A stretch of DNA of 64,000 nt from Fallopia convolvulus (taxonomy: Eukaryota; Streptophyta; Magnoliopsida; Caryophyllales; Polygonaceae), in contig OZ024721.1 of NCBI GenBank assembly GCA_964016875.1, positions 11,648,109-11,712,108 on the forward strand, written 5' to 3'. The position numbers were made by a program, and so were the translations under genes. Positions 1 to 10,029 of the stretch are shown here, piece by piece; within the stretch, counting starts at the first letter, position 1; each line of letters opens with the position of its first letter. Under the pieces are notes generated by a model, which was not told the DNA's origin, did not search any database, and saw only the letters and a program-made list of their open reading frames with translations.

Positions 1-1357
1 AGTCATTGACCTTGATGCTGATGCTGAGAATGCTGACAAGGTGGCTGACAAGGATCCCTCTCGAAAGGAATCAAAAGACAACTCTGAAGAAGGTACTCCC
101 TCTGATCCCATCTTGGTTTCCAAGAAACCCATTTATGGTGAATCTGTTAAGAAAAATCTGGAAAAAGACCTCTTTGGAGATGACTCTGAGTTGCTCAAGG
201 ACGAAGAGATAGAAATGCATCCTCCCTTTCGTCCTAAAACTAGATCTGCTAGTGCTAGAGCCTCAGCAATGGCTCTTAAAGCCAAAAAGGGCAAGGGGTT
301 GGAAACCCCTGAGGCTGCCTCAGAGGGAGGTGACTCTTCCTTTTCTGAGAAAGTCACTAGGAAGAAAAGGGGAAGATCTCCTAAGTCTGCTGTTGGGTCC
401 AGTAAAAAGAGTAAGAAAACAAGTGTGAGCATTGATATGTCGTCTAGAGATTTCACTAAGGATCTACTGTGGGATGAAAATTTCATGAAGGAGTTCAAAC
501 TGACCAAGGTCCTTGACTGGTTGAAAAAACAGAAGTGGGAGAAGTTAATCCAAGGGGAACATGATTACAATCCATTGATGGTTAAGATCTTTTATGAAAC
601 TCTGGTCATTGAAGATACAGGGAACATGACCATAGGTAGGTACACCATAGACAAGAAGACGTATTCCTTTACAAGCAAGGATGTCAGTGACATTCTGGAG
701 ATTCCTCATGAAGGTTTTGCTGAGTACTACAAAGGAGGTTGGCCTGAAGGGGTTGATGACCGTGAGATCATCAAAACTGTCACTAACAGTGATGATAACT
801 TCACGAGCCCTTACCTGGTCAACAAGATGGGAATAGAGAAGAAGGTAATGTTCAATTACCTCATCAGCAACCTACTGCCAAGGGAGCTTAAGAGGAACGC
901 TGCTTCTATTCAAGATCTGCTGGTCGTGGACAAGATAATCAGAGGAAAGAAGATTAACATGCCACGTCTAATGATGCTTCACATGAAGCATGTGCTTGAA
1001 AATGCCAAGCATGCTCTTCCTTACGGAATGCTGATTGCTCTGCTGATGTATGAGCACAAGGTCTATGTGGATAGTCATGCTGATGTCCTCAATACTAGAG
1101 TTCTCAACAAGGAGATGATCAGAAAGTTTGGCTGGTACTGGGTTGATGGTCAGTGGGTACTGAAGTCATCTGATGTCAGTGACAAAGGGAATCAAGAAGA
1201 AGGACCAAAATCTGCTCCGGTGAATGATGAGCTGAAGGAGATTAGGGAGCAAAACATGATTCTGAAGGGGATGATGGAAAAGCTTCAGAATATGGTCGGC
1301 AATGCACTGTCAAAGTTGGATGCATTAGATGAGAGGCTCAATGACTTTGGATCCTGA
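1..1357 (+). CDS. Sirevirus extra (env-like / putative plant transposon protein) ORF, 5'-truncated
   Basis: The frame is open from base 2 and ends with TGA at 1355-1357, so the real start is upstream of the window. The visible part is about 451 residues. It begins with an acidic, lysine-rich region and a basic stretch (KKRGRSPKS then SSKKSKK) that could be a nuclear localisation signal. A folded central region follows, containing motifs such as WPEGVDD and LLPRELKRNAAS. The last 40 residues are heptad-like (ELKEIREQNMILKGMMEKLQ) and probably a coiled coil. The position between pol and the 3' LTR matches the additional ORF of Sireviruses, often called env-like, and the central block resembles the putative plant transposon protein domain. 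I see no signal peptide or membrane segment, so an envelope role is not supported. No break is visible, so this copy may be young. Confidence 0.7.
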   Translation, partial: VIDLDADAENADKVADKDPSRKESKDNSEEGTPSDPILVSKKPIYGESVKKNLEKDLFGDDSELLKDEEIEMHPPFRPKTRSASARASAMALKAKKGKGLETPEAASEGGDSSFSEKVTRKKRGRSPKSAVGSSKKSKKTSVSIDMSSRDFTKDLLWDENFMKEFKLTKVLDWLKKQKWEKLIQGEHDYNPLMVKIFYETLVIEDTGNMTIGRYTIDKKTYSFTSKDVSDILEIPHEGFAEYYKGGWPEGVDDREIIKTVTNSDDNFTSPYLVNKMGIEKKVMFNYLISNLLPRELKRNAASIQDLLVVDKIIRGKKINMPRLMMLHMKHVLENAKHALPYGMLIALLMYEHKVYVDSHADVLNTRVLNKEMIRKFGWYWVDGQWVLKSSDVSDKGNQEEGPKSAPVNDELKEIREQNMILKGMMEKLQNMVGNALSKLDALDERLNDFGS

Positions 1358-1606
1358 TGTCAGTGACTGTCGTGCACTCGACCTTCTCTATCCCTTTCTT
1401 TTTTTCCTTGCCATATTATTCCTCCACTCTTAAAAGACCTCTTTAGTTCAATTTGGTTGTAACGTACTTCTGGATTGTGTGTGTCTGCATCGTACTCTTA
1501 TTTTGCCATGGTGGATGACTATTTATGACTGTTTTGATATTATGCTTTACGTTTCTATATTTGCCTCTGCTTTCTTTTCTTGTTTTAGCAGTCTTTTTGA
1601 TGATGC

Positions 1607-1790
1607 CAAAAGGGGGAATTAACCGGGGAAATAGATTTATTAGGGGGATCAAAATACTGAAAACATGTGGTTACTAAGCTTAGGGGGAACTTTTATGGCT
1701 TTTGTGTTTTGCTCTATCTACTATACTGTTTTGTATGCTGGATATTTTGTTTATCAGAACAGGTTATTTGTCACCATCAAAAAGGGGGAA
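1607..1790 (+). promoter_or_regulatory. Multiple polypurine tracts of the Sirevirus
   Basis: Four AGGGGGA tracts occur at 1611-1617, 1642-1648, 1682-1688 and 1783-1789. The last directly abuts the 3' LTR and would prime plus-strand DNA synthesis. The first follows TGATGATGCCAAA. Several AGGGGGA copies upstream of the 3' LTR are a known Sirevirus signature. Confidence 0.8.
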
Positions 1791-1792
1791 TT

Positions 1793-2596
1793 TGTTAGAA
1801 GACGGAAGTTTGAGTTTTGATGGTTCCAGAGTCAGTGACCCTATGTTTGCAAGTCAAGTCGGCGACTTGGCAAAGTCACTGACATGAACAGCTGGAGAAG
1901 CAATTTATTTATGGAAGGAACGCACAGATCATGCGCGTTCAACTGAAGACAGCTGTGTTGGTTTATTTTAGGAGAAGATCATCAAAAGAATGCTAAAATC
2001 AAGATGAAGATAATTTGTTTCTCCTAGAATATCTTAGTGTGCGTATGATTATATATTTGGAAAGATTTGTAAATGATTGAGTGAATATTGTTTTCCTAAT
2101 CGAATGGAAAATAATATTCATGAGATCTCTCTTACCTTAGTTTAAATACTCTTGTGTTTTAGACTAATGGCAAGTGTCTGAGCATAATTTCACAATCGTG
2201 TGTAAGAAAGGAAGAGAAGACTTGTGCGAGAGATTCGTACAAGTGGTGAGTCAAGAGATCTTAGGCATAGCGTGAGATTGAGAGTGTGAGTGCAAAGGTA
2301 GAGCGTGGTTCAAGGGTGTGGGATTCATTCTTGTACACGGGAGAGCTTTGTAATCACTCAAGAAATCAATAGAGCGAGTCTAAGGACTCTTGAAATCCGA
2401 CCAAGTGATAAACTTGGAAGGGAGTGGTTTTTCTCTAAGTAAACTAGTTGGTTTACGAAGAGTTTCCACTATACATCGCTTGTCAGTGACTGTTGGTAAA
2501 CGTTTATTTTACTGTGTGATTATTCCGCTGCTTTGTTACTCAAAGTCGACGACTTCGTAGGAGTCGCCGACTCGTCCTAGTACTAACGATCCTACA
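1793..2596 (+). repeat. 3' LTR of the Sirevirus
   Basis: It starts TGTTAGAAG immediately after the last polypurine tract. The end is placed at CCTACA (2596) from the TG/CA rule and is uncertain, because the partner LTR is outside the window. A TATA-like TTTAAATAC lies near 2142-2150. The LTR contains three copies of the 9-base near-palindrome GTCA(G/C)TGAC (1831, 1875, 2484) and two larger near-palindromes, CAAGTCGGCGACTTG near 1855 and GAGTCGCCGACTC near 2561. Confidence 0.7.
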
Positions 2597-2795
2597 ACTA
2601 GACATAATGAGTTATGCCGAGACAAAAATAATCCTTGTTCTAGATTACACTTGTCACTTGATGTAGTGTAAGAGTTGTAAAGAGGCAAGCCAAATGATCT
2701 ATTCTGGGAGTTTTCATAAATTAAGATAACACGTGAACCAAATAACAAAGTTTGAGGCAAGTGATCATTAATAAATTAAATGACCCACAAGACGG
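2597..2795. other. Unassigned spacer between Sirevirus LTR and MULE
   Basis: About 200 bases of AT-rich DNA with no ORF of note and no family I recognise. It may be the chromosomal target of both neighbours. The nine bases after it (2796-2804, AGAAATTAA) are the left copy of the MULE target duplication. Confidence 0.5.
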
Positions 2796-2804
2796 AGAAA
2801 TTAA

Positions 2805-2880
2805 GGCCGCTCGTTTGCGCACTCCTCTTTTTATGTTGCGTACTCAGCTATGGGCAGATTCATAATCCGCACAAGAAAAT
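2805..2880 (+). repeat. Left terminal inverted repeat of the MULE
   Basis: Imperfect inverted copy of 10231-10306. The best block is TTTGCGCACTC at 2814-2824, followed by CTCTTTTT and GTTGCGTACTCA. Similarity continues more weakly into the palindrome-rich region (GGACGGATCC motifs on both sides), so the functional terminal repeat may be about 300 bp. Confidence 0.75.
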
Positions 2881-3146
2881 CCGGTTTTTTACCGAACCAT
2901 GGACGGATCCTAAACCCGTACAAAAAACGACACCGGTTTTCGTTAAAAAACCGGCTTTATGGACAGATTCCGGATGTGGCCAAAAAAAGCCCCTTTGGGC
3001 GGGTTCCCGGCACGCCCATAATGGGCTGGTTTGAGACCCGCACATAAAAGGGTATTTTGGAAAAACGGCCCCTTTGGGCGGGTTCCCGGCACGCCCATAT
3101 TGTGCGGATTTAAAACCCGCACATAAATTAGGGTTTCAACCGACAT
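2850..3146 (+). repeat. Left palindrome-rich array of the MULE
   Basis: GC-rich inverted motifs built on GGATCC, CCGG, and GGGCGGGTT with CCCGCAC. It includes a 79-bp direct duplication (GCCCCTTTGGGC starts at 2989 and 3068). The last unit, near 3100-3122, is a hairpin with 11-base arms and one mismatch. It ends about 125 bp before the transposase start, so it could act as promoter, transposase-binding site or both. Confidence 0.75.
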
Positions 3147-3247
3147 AACACGTCTTTTATACAGCGGCCGAGTTTTTTACTATTCAGTTTTCAATTGTTA
3201 ATTCCGCTAAAAAAGAGAGCATATACGACAAAGTGCATTCTCGTGAG

Positions 3248-5507
3248 ATGTCGACTTCGAGTAGCGGGTCCACAAAGACGTCATCGTTTAGCGGGTCATC
3301 CTATTCGTCGGATTCAACCTCTTCCGTGGGCAATCTTTCTCTTCCCGATAATGAATTGGTTAGTATATGTTGAATCCTTAAATTATAATATATCTGTTTA
3401 GTTTATACTTTATTGGTTGTCGGTCGATTTTAGTTTAGGTTGAAACTTGAAATTATTGGTTGTCGGTCGATTAGTAGCGTCGTGTCTAATTTGGAGTATG
3501 AAATTTAAAATTTATTTCGTAATGATGATGATGATCATATTTTATTTGATTTTTTTTAATACTTGCAAGTTCGTAGTTATTACATGCCTAGTTTAAAGGT
3601 TTTCGGTTTTATTCATAGGTTTGTCCGTATAGTGAGCATGTTGATCACACGGAAGTCGACTTCTCTACGTACTTTAATAACAATGATGGATTTGATACAA
3701 TGGAAGATTTGAGACAATGAGTTAAAACTATCGGTCTTGGTATGTCTATGATCATAACGACCAAGTCGTCCAAACACGATAAGATCATTTTACAATGTTC
3801 AAGGTCGGGTAAGTGTAGATCGGGGAGGAAGAATGAGGTGAAGAAAGCACGGGATTCGATGAAGACCGAGTGTCCGTTTGAGTTGCATGGGTTGTTTAGG
3901 AAAGGGAATTCATATACACCCTCTCGTTGGACATTATCGGTGATAAGAGGGTTCCATAACCATGAGCTTCCCCCGGATTTGCAAGGGGTTAGGGGTGCAC
4001 ATCGTCTTAGTGCGGAGGAGCGCAACCACATAATACTTGCTAGTACGTCGGGTACAAAGCCTAAGTCCATCTTTTTGGAACTTATCCAAAAGAACCCCGA
4101 AAGCTTACTATCGAGGACACAAGTCTATAATTTCAAGGCGTCTCAAAGGAGGATTTCAATGGGTCAATTGAATGTGACAAAATACTCCTTGGTGTGGTTG
4201 AAGGAGAAGGGATACTTCACCGACACGATGAGCGGGAGGCAAAAAGATGGGGAGTTGGCGGTGAGCGCGTTGTTTATTAGTCGTCCTGACTCACGATATT
4301 TGTTGAGGATGTTTCCGAATGTCGTTATCATGGATTGCACGTACAAGACCAATAGGTATGTCATCTCGTTTATGTACCACGTTTTTGTTATTGAGTTGTT
4401 TTAGTGATCATTAATTCTTTATATATAACTATTTGTTGCCAATGTCTAGGTACGGATGGCCTTGTTTGGAGTTTGTAGGGATGACATCCACAAACTTGAC
4501 GTATTGTATTGCTATTGTCTTCATGAGGAAGTAGAAGACGGAGTACTTCAAATGGGCACTCTTGTGATTGAAGTTCTTATTCGGCAACCAAAAGCCACGT
4601 TGTTTCACGTCGGATAGAGAGCTTGGAGCATTGAAGGCGGTGAAGAGTGTCTTCAAGGTCCCCCACTTCTTGTGTCAAGTCCACGTGGCTCGGAACGTGA
4701 GGGCATATGCAAAAACACAAGATATAGACCCGGAACGATTCACTAGTAGCCTTCGTCGAGTTATGAGGTCACACATCGAGGAGGAGTATGAGGCCCGACT
4801 TGAACATTTTCGGAATATATGGAACGGCAAAGGTGGAACCGGTTTGGTGTCATATGTTGAGAAGACATGGTTCACTCCGCATAAGGAGAAGCTAGTGAGT
4901 GCGTGGTCCGATCATATTCTACATTTTGCAACAAGAACTACTAACCGGTAACCTTACCCTCCTATCATTTTTGTTCAATATTATTTATCCGATTTTTTTG
5001 TATATATATATTTATTTATTTTTATCTTATAGGGTTGAGGCTCAACAATCTATGCTAAAAGACATGTTGCAATCTTCCGTTGGAGGCTTTGACACGATCA
5101 TACAACACTTGGATAACATGTTTATGGATCAACTTCGTCGAATCCAAGAGGAGATGGGAAGGAGTAGATCGGTGACACCGGTTGAAATACTAGATGGGCC
5201 CGAATGGAAGAAGGTTTTCTTCGACCGCATAGTGAGAAGGTGTTCGAGAGAATGCATTAAATTACTATTGCAACAAGTACAAAGAGCGAAAGATGGGGAC
5301 ATATCCGACGAAGTGAGTCCTCGAGACCGTTGGTGGAGTACCTCTATGGGATTGCCTACACCCCAAACGATCAAGGGATATGTTAAAGAAGGCATCACGT
5401 TGGTTCCCGATGAAGTTGATATATATTGGAGTTTAGGGTTTAGTGTTTTGATTTTTGATTTGGAACACGCCTATACGGGCTTTCTCGTATTAAATAAAAA
5501 TAACTAG
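3248..5507 (+). pseudogene. MULE transposase (FAR1/MuDR type), four exons, nonsense-disrupted
   Basis: Cut-and-paste transposase acting on the element's own ends. Proposed exons with GT/AG borders are 3248-3358, 3619-4355, 4450-4947 and 5033-5507. Exon 2 holds a FAR1-like zinc-binding region (KIILQCSRSGK, then ECPFELHG and FHNHEL) and the start of the DDE core (VVIMDCTYKTNRY, first Asp). Exon 3 gives SDRELGALKAV (second Asp) and FLCQVHVARNV. The third acidic residue is in RVEAQQSML across the exon 3/4 junction. In-frame stops are TGA at 3718-3720 (Trp expected), TAG at 4532-4534 and TGA at 4565-4567. The C-terminus appears short and I see no SWIM zinc finger. The reading frame survives between the stops, so inactivation looks recent and by point mutation. 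Exon ends are inferred. Confidence 0.8.
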
Positions 5508-6067
5508 TGCGGGTTATAAATCCGCACAAAATGTTAATGTGTTTATGGATGTCATTTAACTTCTAAATACAACCATGTTGTCCTTCAATCATCAAATAAT
5601 CCTTCCAAGCCTCACATATCTTAGTTGCAACTAACGAACCACTCATTGAGAATTCTTAAACCATTATTCAACGTGATAGTGGACTTTATCGGTTGATGGA
5701 TTCTCGTTGTGCTGAGTAGCTAGGGCAAATGATGTATATGAGTTGAACCATCGTAAGCAATGTCTAGTAGAAAGCGTCAAACGCCACTATAATCTCATCG
5801 TAAGCAATGTATAGGAGAAAGCGTCAAACTTCATATATCACTTTAAAATCTCATGTTTAACTATCAAACCTCATGTCTAATTTCATATATTACTACTCTT
5901 AGACTCAATCTATTCATGTTTGTTTTGTATGGAAAGTGGCATAGGAGGTCTTGAACCATTTAATTAAGCTCATGTATATTTTATTTCGATCTTATATTGA
6001 ATTTATATACCTTAAAACTCTAAACCATAAACCAAAACCCTAAACCCTGTTGTGCTAGTTTTAAACA
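5508..6067. other. Spacer downstream of the transposase
   Basis: No gene. A hairpin GTGCGGGTT-ATA-AATCCGCAC (5517-5537, one mismatch) follows the transposase stop by about 10 bp and could be a 3'-end signal. Near 5750-5830 a segment of about 48 bp is directly duplicated (CATCGTAAGCAATGT and GAGAAAGCGTCAAAC-like blocks). The rest is AT-rich. Confidence 0.5.
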
Positions 6068-6302
6068 CGGCCAATATGGGCGGGTTCACAACCCGCCCAT
6101 ACAATGACGCTGACATGGCTAATATGGCGCCAATATAGGCTGGTTCAAAACCCTCCCATGGCGCCAATATGGGCTGGTTCAAAACCCGCCCATGGCGCCA
6201 ATATGGGCGGGTTCAAAACCCGCCCATGGCGCCAATATGGGCGGGTTCAAAACCCGCCCATGGCGCCAATATGGGCGGGTTTTGAACCCGCCCATATTGT
6301 GT
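6068..6302 (+). repeat. 34-bp tandem array of perfect palindromes
   Basis: GGCGCC occurs at 6126, 6160, 6194, 6228 and 6262, an exact 34-bp period. Each unit carries a GGGCGGGTT / AACCCGCCC inverted pair around a 3-base loop; the first units are slightly diverged. A separate hairpin with the same arms sits at 6078-6098. The array lies between the 3' ends of the two convergent MULE genes. The apparent plus-strand ORF here is only a by-product of the repeat. Confidence 0.9.
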
Positions 6303-6743
6303 TAAAAATTTTGTTAAAATAATTTTTTTATTTTCCTTTCTAAATTATAAATATACCCACTTTTTGTGTTAAAATTTCAAATTAAAAATTTTCAAATTAA
6401 ATTTAAAGCAGAACCAAGTGTGTTGTAAAATTTGTGCCACGTGACATTTTAATAGAATTAGATTTTCGTTATCTTTTTAGGGTTAATGACTAAGATTATA
6501 TGTGATATCCCTATTTTTTTATTTTTAAATAAAATATGACTATTTTTGATTAATTATAATTAAAATAAAATTGGTTTAAAACAATTCATACAACGTAAAC
6601 AATCCAAAATCGTCGAAATCGTCATAACATAATCTAAAACAATCCATACAACATTAACAATCCAAAACTAAATCCAAAAAACAATCCAAACTAAATAAAA
6701 AAAACAATCCAAACAACAATCCGAATACAAAATAACATAAATG
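6303..6743. other. AT-rich spacer before the PMD gene 3' end
   Basis: No coding signal. It probably contains the 3' UTR and polyadenylation region of the leftward PMD gene. Repeated AACAATCCAAA-type units occur at 6590-6725. Confidence 0.5.
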
Positions 6744-9700
6744 TCAACACAATCGATCAGCCCAATCGGGGTCGTTTTCCGGGTCAGCCCAACCCCGGAC
6801 CTCTCTCTCAGCCTCCTCTCTCGCAGCCTCCTCTCTCGCCCGCTCTTCCGCCATCCTAGACGACTCCCCTCGTTCCCAAATGGATGGGACACGATCCTTG
6901 CGCTCGGCCGACCTCGACGACTCCGGCGGCCTCTGCGATGCTCGACTCAAAGGGGGAGCAACCGGTGTAACGTCCAGCCCACAGAGACCTCCCAAGTAAG
7001 GTAAATCAATCTGAGCAAGCCCCTCTATGGCCGAAAGCACGTGTGCCCTAATCAGCTGGAAACGCTGCAATATAAAACGACATATGCAATTAGATCATAT
7101 TTATATACACAACTCAAAAGTAATTCTTAGATAATATAAACACACTCACCCTGTGAAAATCGACAGCCGGAAGAGGGGCTCGAACGATGCGAGGCTGAAC
7201 GGGCGCCCTCGGACACACATACGAATGCGAGATCTGCAAGAACCAGTCCAAGTACTCGTCGTCGACATCCCACGGAGTGACAGCACGTGGCGACGTGAGG
7301 ATGAATGGACAAATGTGGTCCATAACTGTACCCCATCCGTAATACTCGTCGTCGAAGTCGAGGATGTACCTTGACTTCCCCTTAAGAGACCACGGGCAAT
7401 GAGAGACACGTGGTACGGTAACGTCCAAAGGTCGACTCTGAACTCGTCCCCACTGCCGCACGCATCTCTCGGGCATGTACGGCTCATAGATGTCGAGGTA
7501 TCGGATGGTGCCCCGATACCTCGACGTCGAATACTGGACATCCAGGTCAACCCGAGAATAGGGGGTCCAACAAACCTGAAATATAAAGAAATGACGTCGG
7601 GAAACGTAAATTTAAAAATAACGATTCATTAAAAAAATATAAGAACGGATACGTACATCCTCCGGTCAGTAACAGTTGAGGATGCGCCGATAGTAGATCG
7701 ACGTATCGTACGTCTGTAACTTTGTGCGATCGACCCGATAGCGACATGCTCTCCTCTCATCGTCCTCTGCTCCAGGCAACGGGTTCGGGTTGCCAGGGAA
7801 ATAGATGAAATACATCCATATCCACATCTATGGCACCCCGAAAAAAATAAAATCAGTTCACTTTACGAATATTTCGAAAAGACATTTTCAATCAAAACTA
7901 CCAAATACCTGAAGAAGATATGAGCAACCCGTCATCTGAGCTACCCCGGCCCGTGAAGCCTCCCCGAGATTGCAGTAGAGAAATGTCAACGTGCCGACGC
8001 CCCATGCAGTCTCGACAACCCGACCCCAATCCTCAAACAACGCCAACATATCAACATCTACGTTGTTCATGGATTTGTCCACGAACAAGCTGGTGGACAA
8101 GTAATGCCACAGAAAACCGGCAGCTATGCACTCTGGCGGGTAGTCCGAAGCCATCATCACAAGTAATTGATCGAAGAAATCTCGGCTGTGTAGATGACCA
8201 TCCCTAAGGTCCTTCAGGAAGTCACGCTGGCCGGGGAACACATAGTCGTCCGTCGTGCCAAACATATACTCAACCATATCAACACACTCAGCAGAGGAGA
8301 AAGTGTGAGCTACCTCGTGCCCCTCAATTGGCAAACCGAGGATGATGGCAACGTCGTGGAGCGTAATCGTCATCTCGCCCCACGAAAAATGAAAGTTGTT
8401 GGTCTCTGGATGCCAACGCTCTACAAAAGCAGAAATGAGGCTATGGTCGACTTTGCCGAAATCGAAGTACGATAGCTATGTCAGGCCGGTCTGTCGAATC
8501 ATCCATAACCACGAACCCTGTGCAACATCAACGTCGGCGGACGGAATGTGAGGCCTCCATTGGGCAAACTCCTTCGGTCTGATGTGACACGTAATACGTC
8601 GAACAAGTCCGTCCATGTCGTTCCTAAACGGGCCGAGTGACTTCCAAATCAAGTCGGCGATGTGTGTATGGAAATCCCGTAATACAGATATATCGTCGAT
8701 CCCATACGGTGTCTGCTCGGGCAAGTCGGCCTGTGGAGGCTGGGCCAGTGGAGGCTGGGCCTAAATTATTAAATAATTAACATATTATTAATTATTTAAT
8801 AATTTTGCCTCTTTTATTTTATTTCCCACAAATTAATCATAATTTTTATTATTTTTATTTACGATTGTTACCACATAAAAATAACATTCTAATCTAATAA
8901 ATACAGTATTTTTACGTTACGATTTCTAATTTCTATCATACAATTTTTCACTATAATACAATTTCTAATATAATATATATATATATATATATAAATTATT
9001 TCTACGGTACGATTTTAAAATAAAATATATGCATTTCATATATTTTATTTTATATGCATCTCATAAATAAAATAGATGCATTTCATATAATATAAATTCT
9101 AATCTAATATGCATTTCATATATATTTCACTAAATAAAGTATATGCATTTTATATAATATAATTTCTAATCTAATATGCATTTCATATATATTTCGCTAA
9201 ATCAATTATATGCATTTCATAAAATATAATTTCTAATCTAATATGCATTTCAAATATATTTCTCTAAATAAAGTATATGCATTTTATTTAATATAATTTC
9301 TAATCTAAAACATATATAATTTTTAATTTCTATAATATAAAGGACAATTTCTAATAATTTACAATTTTCATATGCATTTAGTATTATATTTTTCTAAATA
9401 AAATATATCTAACATGCTTTTCTTAAATAATATATAAAATATCAATATAAATCTATATATACTAAATAATAAATAAACAATACATTTAAATCTAAATATA
9501 CTATATATTCAAAATATATTTTAAAATTACCTCATGAGTCGGTCTCCTCTGACGCACCGGGCGACCTGGATCCGCAACCTCCGTCGTCTTCGACCCGCTC
9601 GGGCCCACTCCCACCTTCATCTCCTCACCCACCGTCGGATCTCGAGATTCATAAAGCGCAATTTCCTCCGTCGTCTGCGCCAGGTCCTCCGCTCCAGCCA

Positions 9701-9911
9701 CCGGTGCTCCGCCGGAGACGTGGGCGGAACCAAGACCCGTCGACGGTTGAGCGGATCCGGACTCCGCCGAAATACCCACGTCTCCTGTCGCCGTTGCTCC
9801 GCCGAAACTCTGGACGGAATCGGGACCCGTCGACGGATGGGCGGAGCCGGAATCCGCCGAAATATCAAGCCCACCGACACCCTCGTTCTCTCCCGCTCTT
9901 TTTTCCTCCAT
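6744..9911 (-). pseudogene. Plant mobile domain (PMD / MAIN-like) gene, five exons, two nonsense codons
   Basis: TE-encoded relative of the nuclear MAIN/MAIL proteins; its role in transposition is not known. Proposed exons (minus strand) are 9911-9531, 8760-7909, 7827-7657, 7575-7150 and 7064-6744. All junctions are GT/AG and phase 0, giving about 716 codons. Exon 1 is low-complexity and contains an internally repeated block (SGSAHPSTG / SGSAQPSTG). Exon 2 holds the PMD core: GEMTITLHDVAIILGLPIEG, preceded by LISAFVERWHPETNNFHF. Exons 3-4 continue the domain (PYSRVD, GTIRYLDIYEPYMPERCVRQ). Exon 5 is charged (EERAREEAAREEAERE). In-frame stops are TAG at 8476-8478 and TGA at 7666-7668; the latter falls where a Trp codon would fit. 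Intron 1 (8761-9530) is AT-rich and repetitive. The intact splice sites suggest the gene was functional until recently. Confidence 0.75.
8971..9310. repeat. 67-bp tandem repeats inside PMD intron 1
   Basis: TCTAATCTAA starts at 9098, 9165, 9232 and 9299, an exact 67-bp period. Each unit also contains ATATGCATTTCA and a CTAAAT block. A short (TA)n run lies at about 8972-8992. The whole intron is strongly AT-rich compared with the flanking exons. Confidence 0.8.
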
Positions 9912-10029
9912 GAAAACTTGAAATTCGTGTGTTTTGGTCGGAAATTTAGGTTGAACTTCGATGGTCGTTTTCGATCTTTGAAGAAAACAAAATGAAGAAG
10001 ACGAAGATGAGGCGTCGTGCGGCGCCTCT

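Larger units (their letters stand above)
1..2596 (+). mobile_element. Sirevirus-type Ty1/copia element, 3' portion
   Basis: The 3' end of a long copia retrotransposon whose 5' LTR, gag and pol lie before the window. The order is last ORF, non-coding stretch with several polypurine tracts, then the 3' LTR beginning with TG right after AAAAGGGGGAATT. Repeated AGGGGGA tracts and an extra ORF after pol are hallmarks of the plant Sirevirus lineage. No TSD can be tested because the left end is missing. Confidence 0.8.

Noticed and set aside
6030..6050. AAACCCTAAACCC telomere-like motif
   Set aside because: Only about two units; a chance telo-box, not an interstitial telomere array.
6104..6322. Plus-strand ORF across the 34-bp array
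   Set aside because: Its peptide is just the translated repeat; the period of 34 cycles through all frames and there is no support for coding.
6741..8475. Plus-strand ORFs at 6741-7004, 7920-8207 and 8194-8475
   Set aside because: They are antisense to exons of the PMD gene, whose splice sites and domain similarity are consistent on the minus strand.
9098..9310. 67-bp repeats considered as a CRISPR-like array or satellite
   Set aside because: No spacer/repeat alternation and only three to four AT-rich units; explained as a minisatellite in an intron.
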